NCBI RefSeq assembly: GCF_002104995.1 | Contig: NW_024468250.1 | Span: 1 to 64,000 of the forward strand | Direction: 5' to 3' | Origin: Linderina pennispora | Taxonomy: Eukaryota > Kickxellomycota > Kickxellomycetes > Kickxellales > Kickxellaceae | DNA: 64,000 nt | In this document: one piece after another, positions 63,590 to 64,000 of the stretch | Layout of the letters: every line of letters starts with the position of its first letter | Position numbering within the stretch: the stretch's first letter is position 1 | Notes under the pieces: generated by a model | What the model was told of the DNA's origin: nothing | Seen by the model: the letters and a program-made list of their open reading frames with translations, nothing else | The model's database searches: none | Made by a program: the position numbers and the translations under genes

Positions 63590-64000
63590 GCGCTATTGAT
63601 TCCTACCCCTTAGCTACCTCTCCTCTCAAGTAGTTGTGTCAATAATCTCCCAATGTTTATAGCGAGAATGGGGTTTTTCCAGTCCGTTGAATGTCCGGCC
63701 ATCCTCACCAGCCCATGAGACTGTAGCCATATGACATATGGCAGCTCCTCCTGTGTCTGATCTGCCTTTTGTTGCTTCTGATACGGGCAGCCTGAAAATA
63801 TCTGAAACTGAGCGATAGCCCCATGAATCCCCTGTTGCAAGACAATCAATACATCCAATTTCCAGTGGCCATGGACAAAGGTTATTCGTATCGGTCTAGA
63901 ACATATTTGGCGTCATCGCCTATGTTCTAGGTGTAGGTGTAGATCAAACATAGTGTATTTCGACTGATATTTTTGGACGACCCGACTTTTAAAAAATGGA
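63590..64000. other. No recognisable gene
   Basis: Right edge of the window; nothing recognised on either strand. Confidence 0.5.

Overview
The window looks like nuclear DNA of a filamentous, probably early-diverging fungus. It is gene-dense and GC-rich in coding sequence. Introns are few and mostly short (76-287 bp, one of about 528 bp) with GTAAGT-type donors, and two tRNA genes are present. It carries single-copy eukaryotic genes typical of fungi: OXA1, HAT1, PIS1, PFS2, UTP7, an MDL1-type ABC exporter, TFIIB, and ureidoglycolate lyase. It also encodes a SMG1-like PIK kinase, which ascomycete yeasts lack. That and the general gene style suggest a zoopagomycete or kickxellomycete-like lineage, but this is inference; no species can be named from the sequence alone.

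Layout. 0.9-9 kb: OXA1, a SIP5-like RING protein, clathrin light chain, HAT1 and an ankyrin protein. 10.8-14 kb: a NAPE-PLD-like metallo-hydrolase, a badly broken NmrA-like gene, tRNA-Cys and tRNA-Ala. 14.3-17.5 kb: a tandem cluster of five divergent hotdog-thioesterase paralogs. 17.7-24.8 kb: PI synthase, two tandem TFIIB genes (one with a degenerate zinc ribbon), an ADCK2/UbiB-type mitochondrial kinase, a HAD phosphatase and ureidoglycolate lyase. 25.6-32.2 kb and 41.5-42.6 kb: a family of secreted proteins combining signal peptide, low-complexity spacer and a conserved C-terminal two-cysteine domain, with one repeat-free member. Between them (32.8-39.7 kb) lies a very large polyQ gene derived from a hAT-type transposase. 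43.1-47.9 kb: SMG1-like kinase. 49.0-51.3 kb: two more secreted low-complexity proteins, one a histidine/glycine-rich precursor with internal Lys-Arg sites. 52.4-63.6 kb: PFS2, an RRM protein, mitochondrial thioredoxin, UTP7, MDL1-like ABC transporter and a tetraspan membrane protein.

Many genes that are clearly homologous to conserved families change reading frame once or several times, often at homopolymers, while other long genes (SMG1-like, ADCK2-like, UTP7) are almost intact. The simplest reading is uncorrected single-base indels in a draft long-read assembly, not decay. CDS spans below therefore run from inferred start to inferred stop, and the breaks are noted.

The most unusual content is the secreted, TATA-box-driven, repeat-rich protein set (25.6-32.2, 41.5-42.6 and 49-51.3 kb). 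The thioesterase cluster, the TFIIB duplicate and the polyQ/hAT gene come next.
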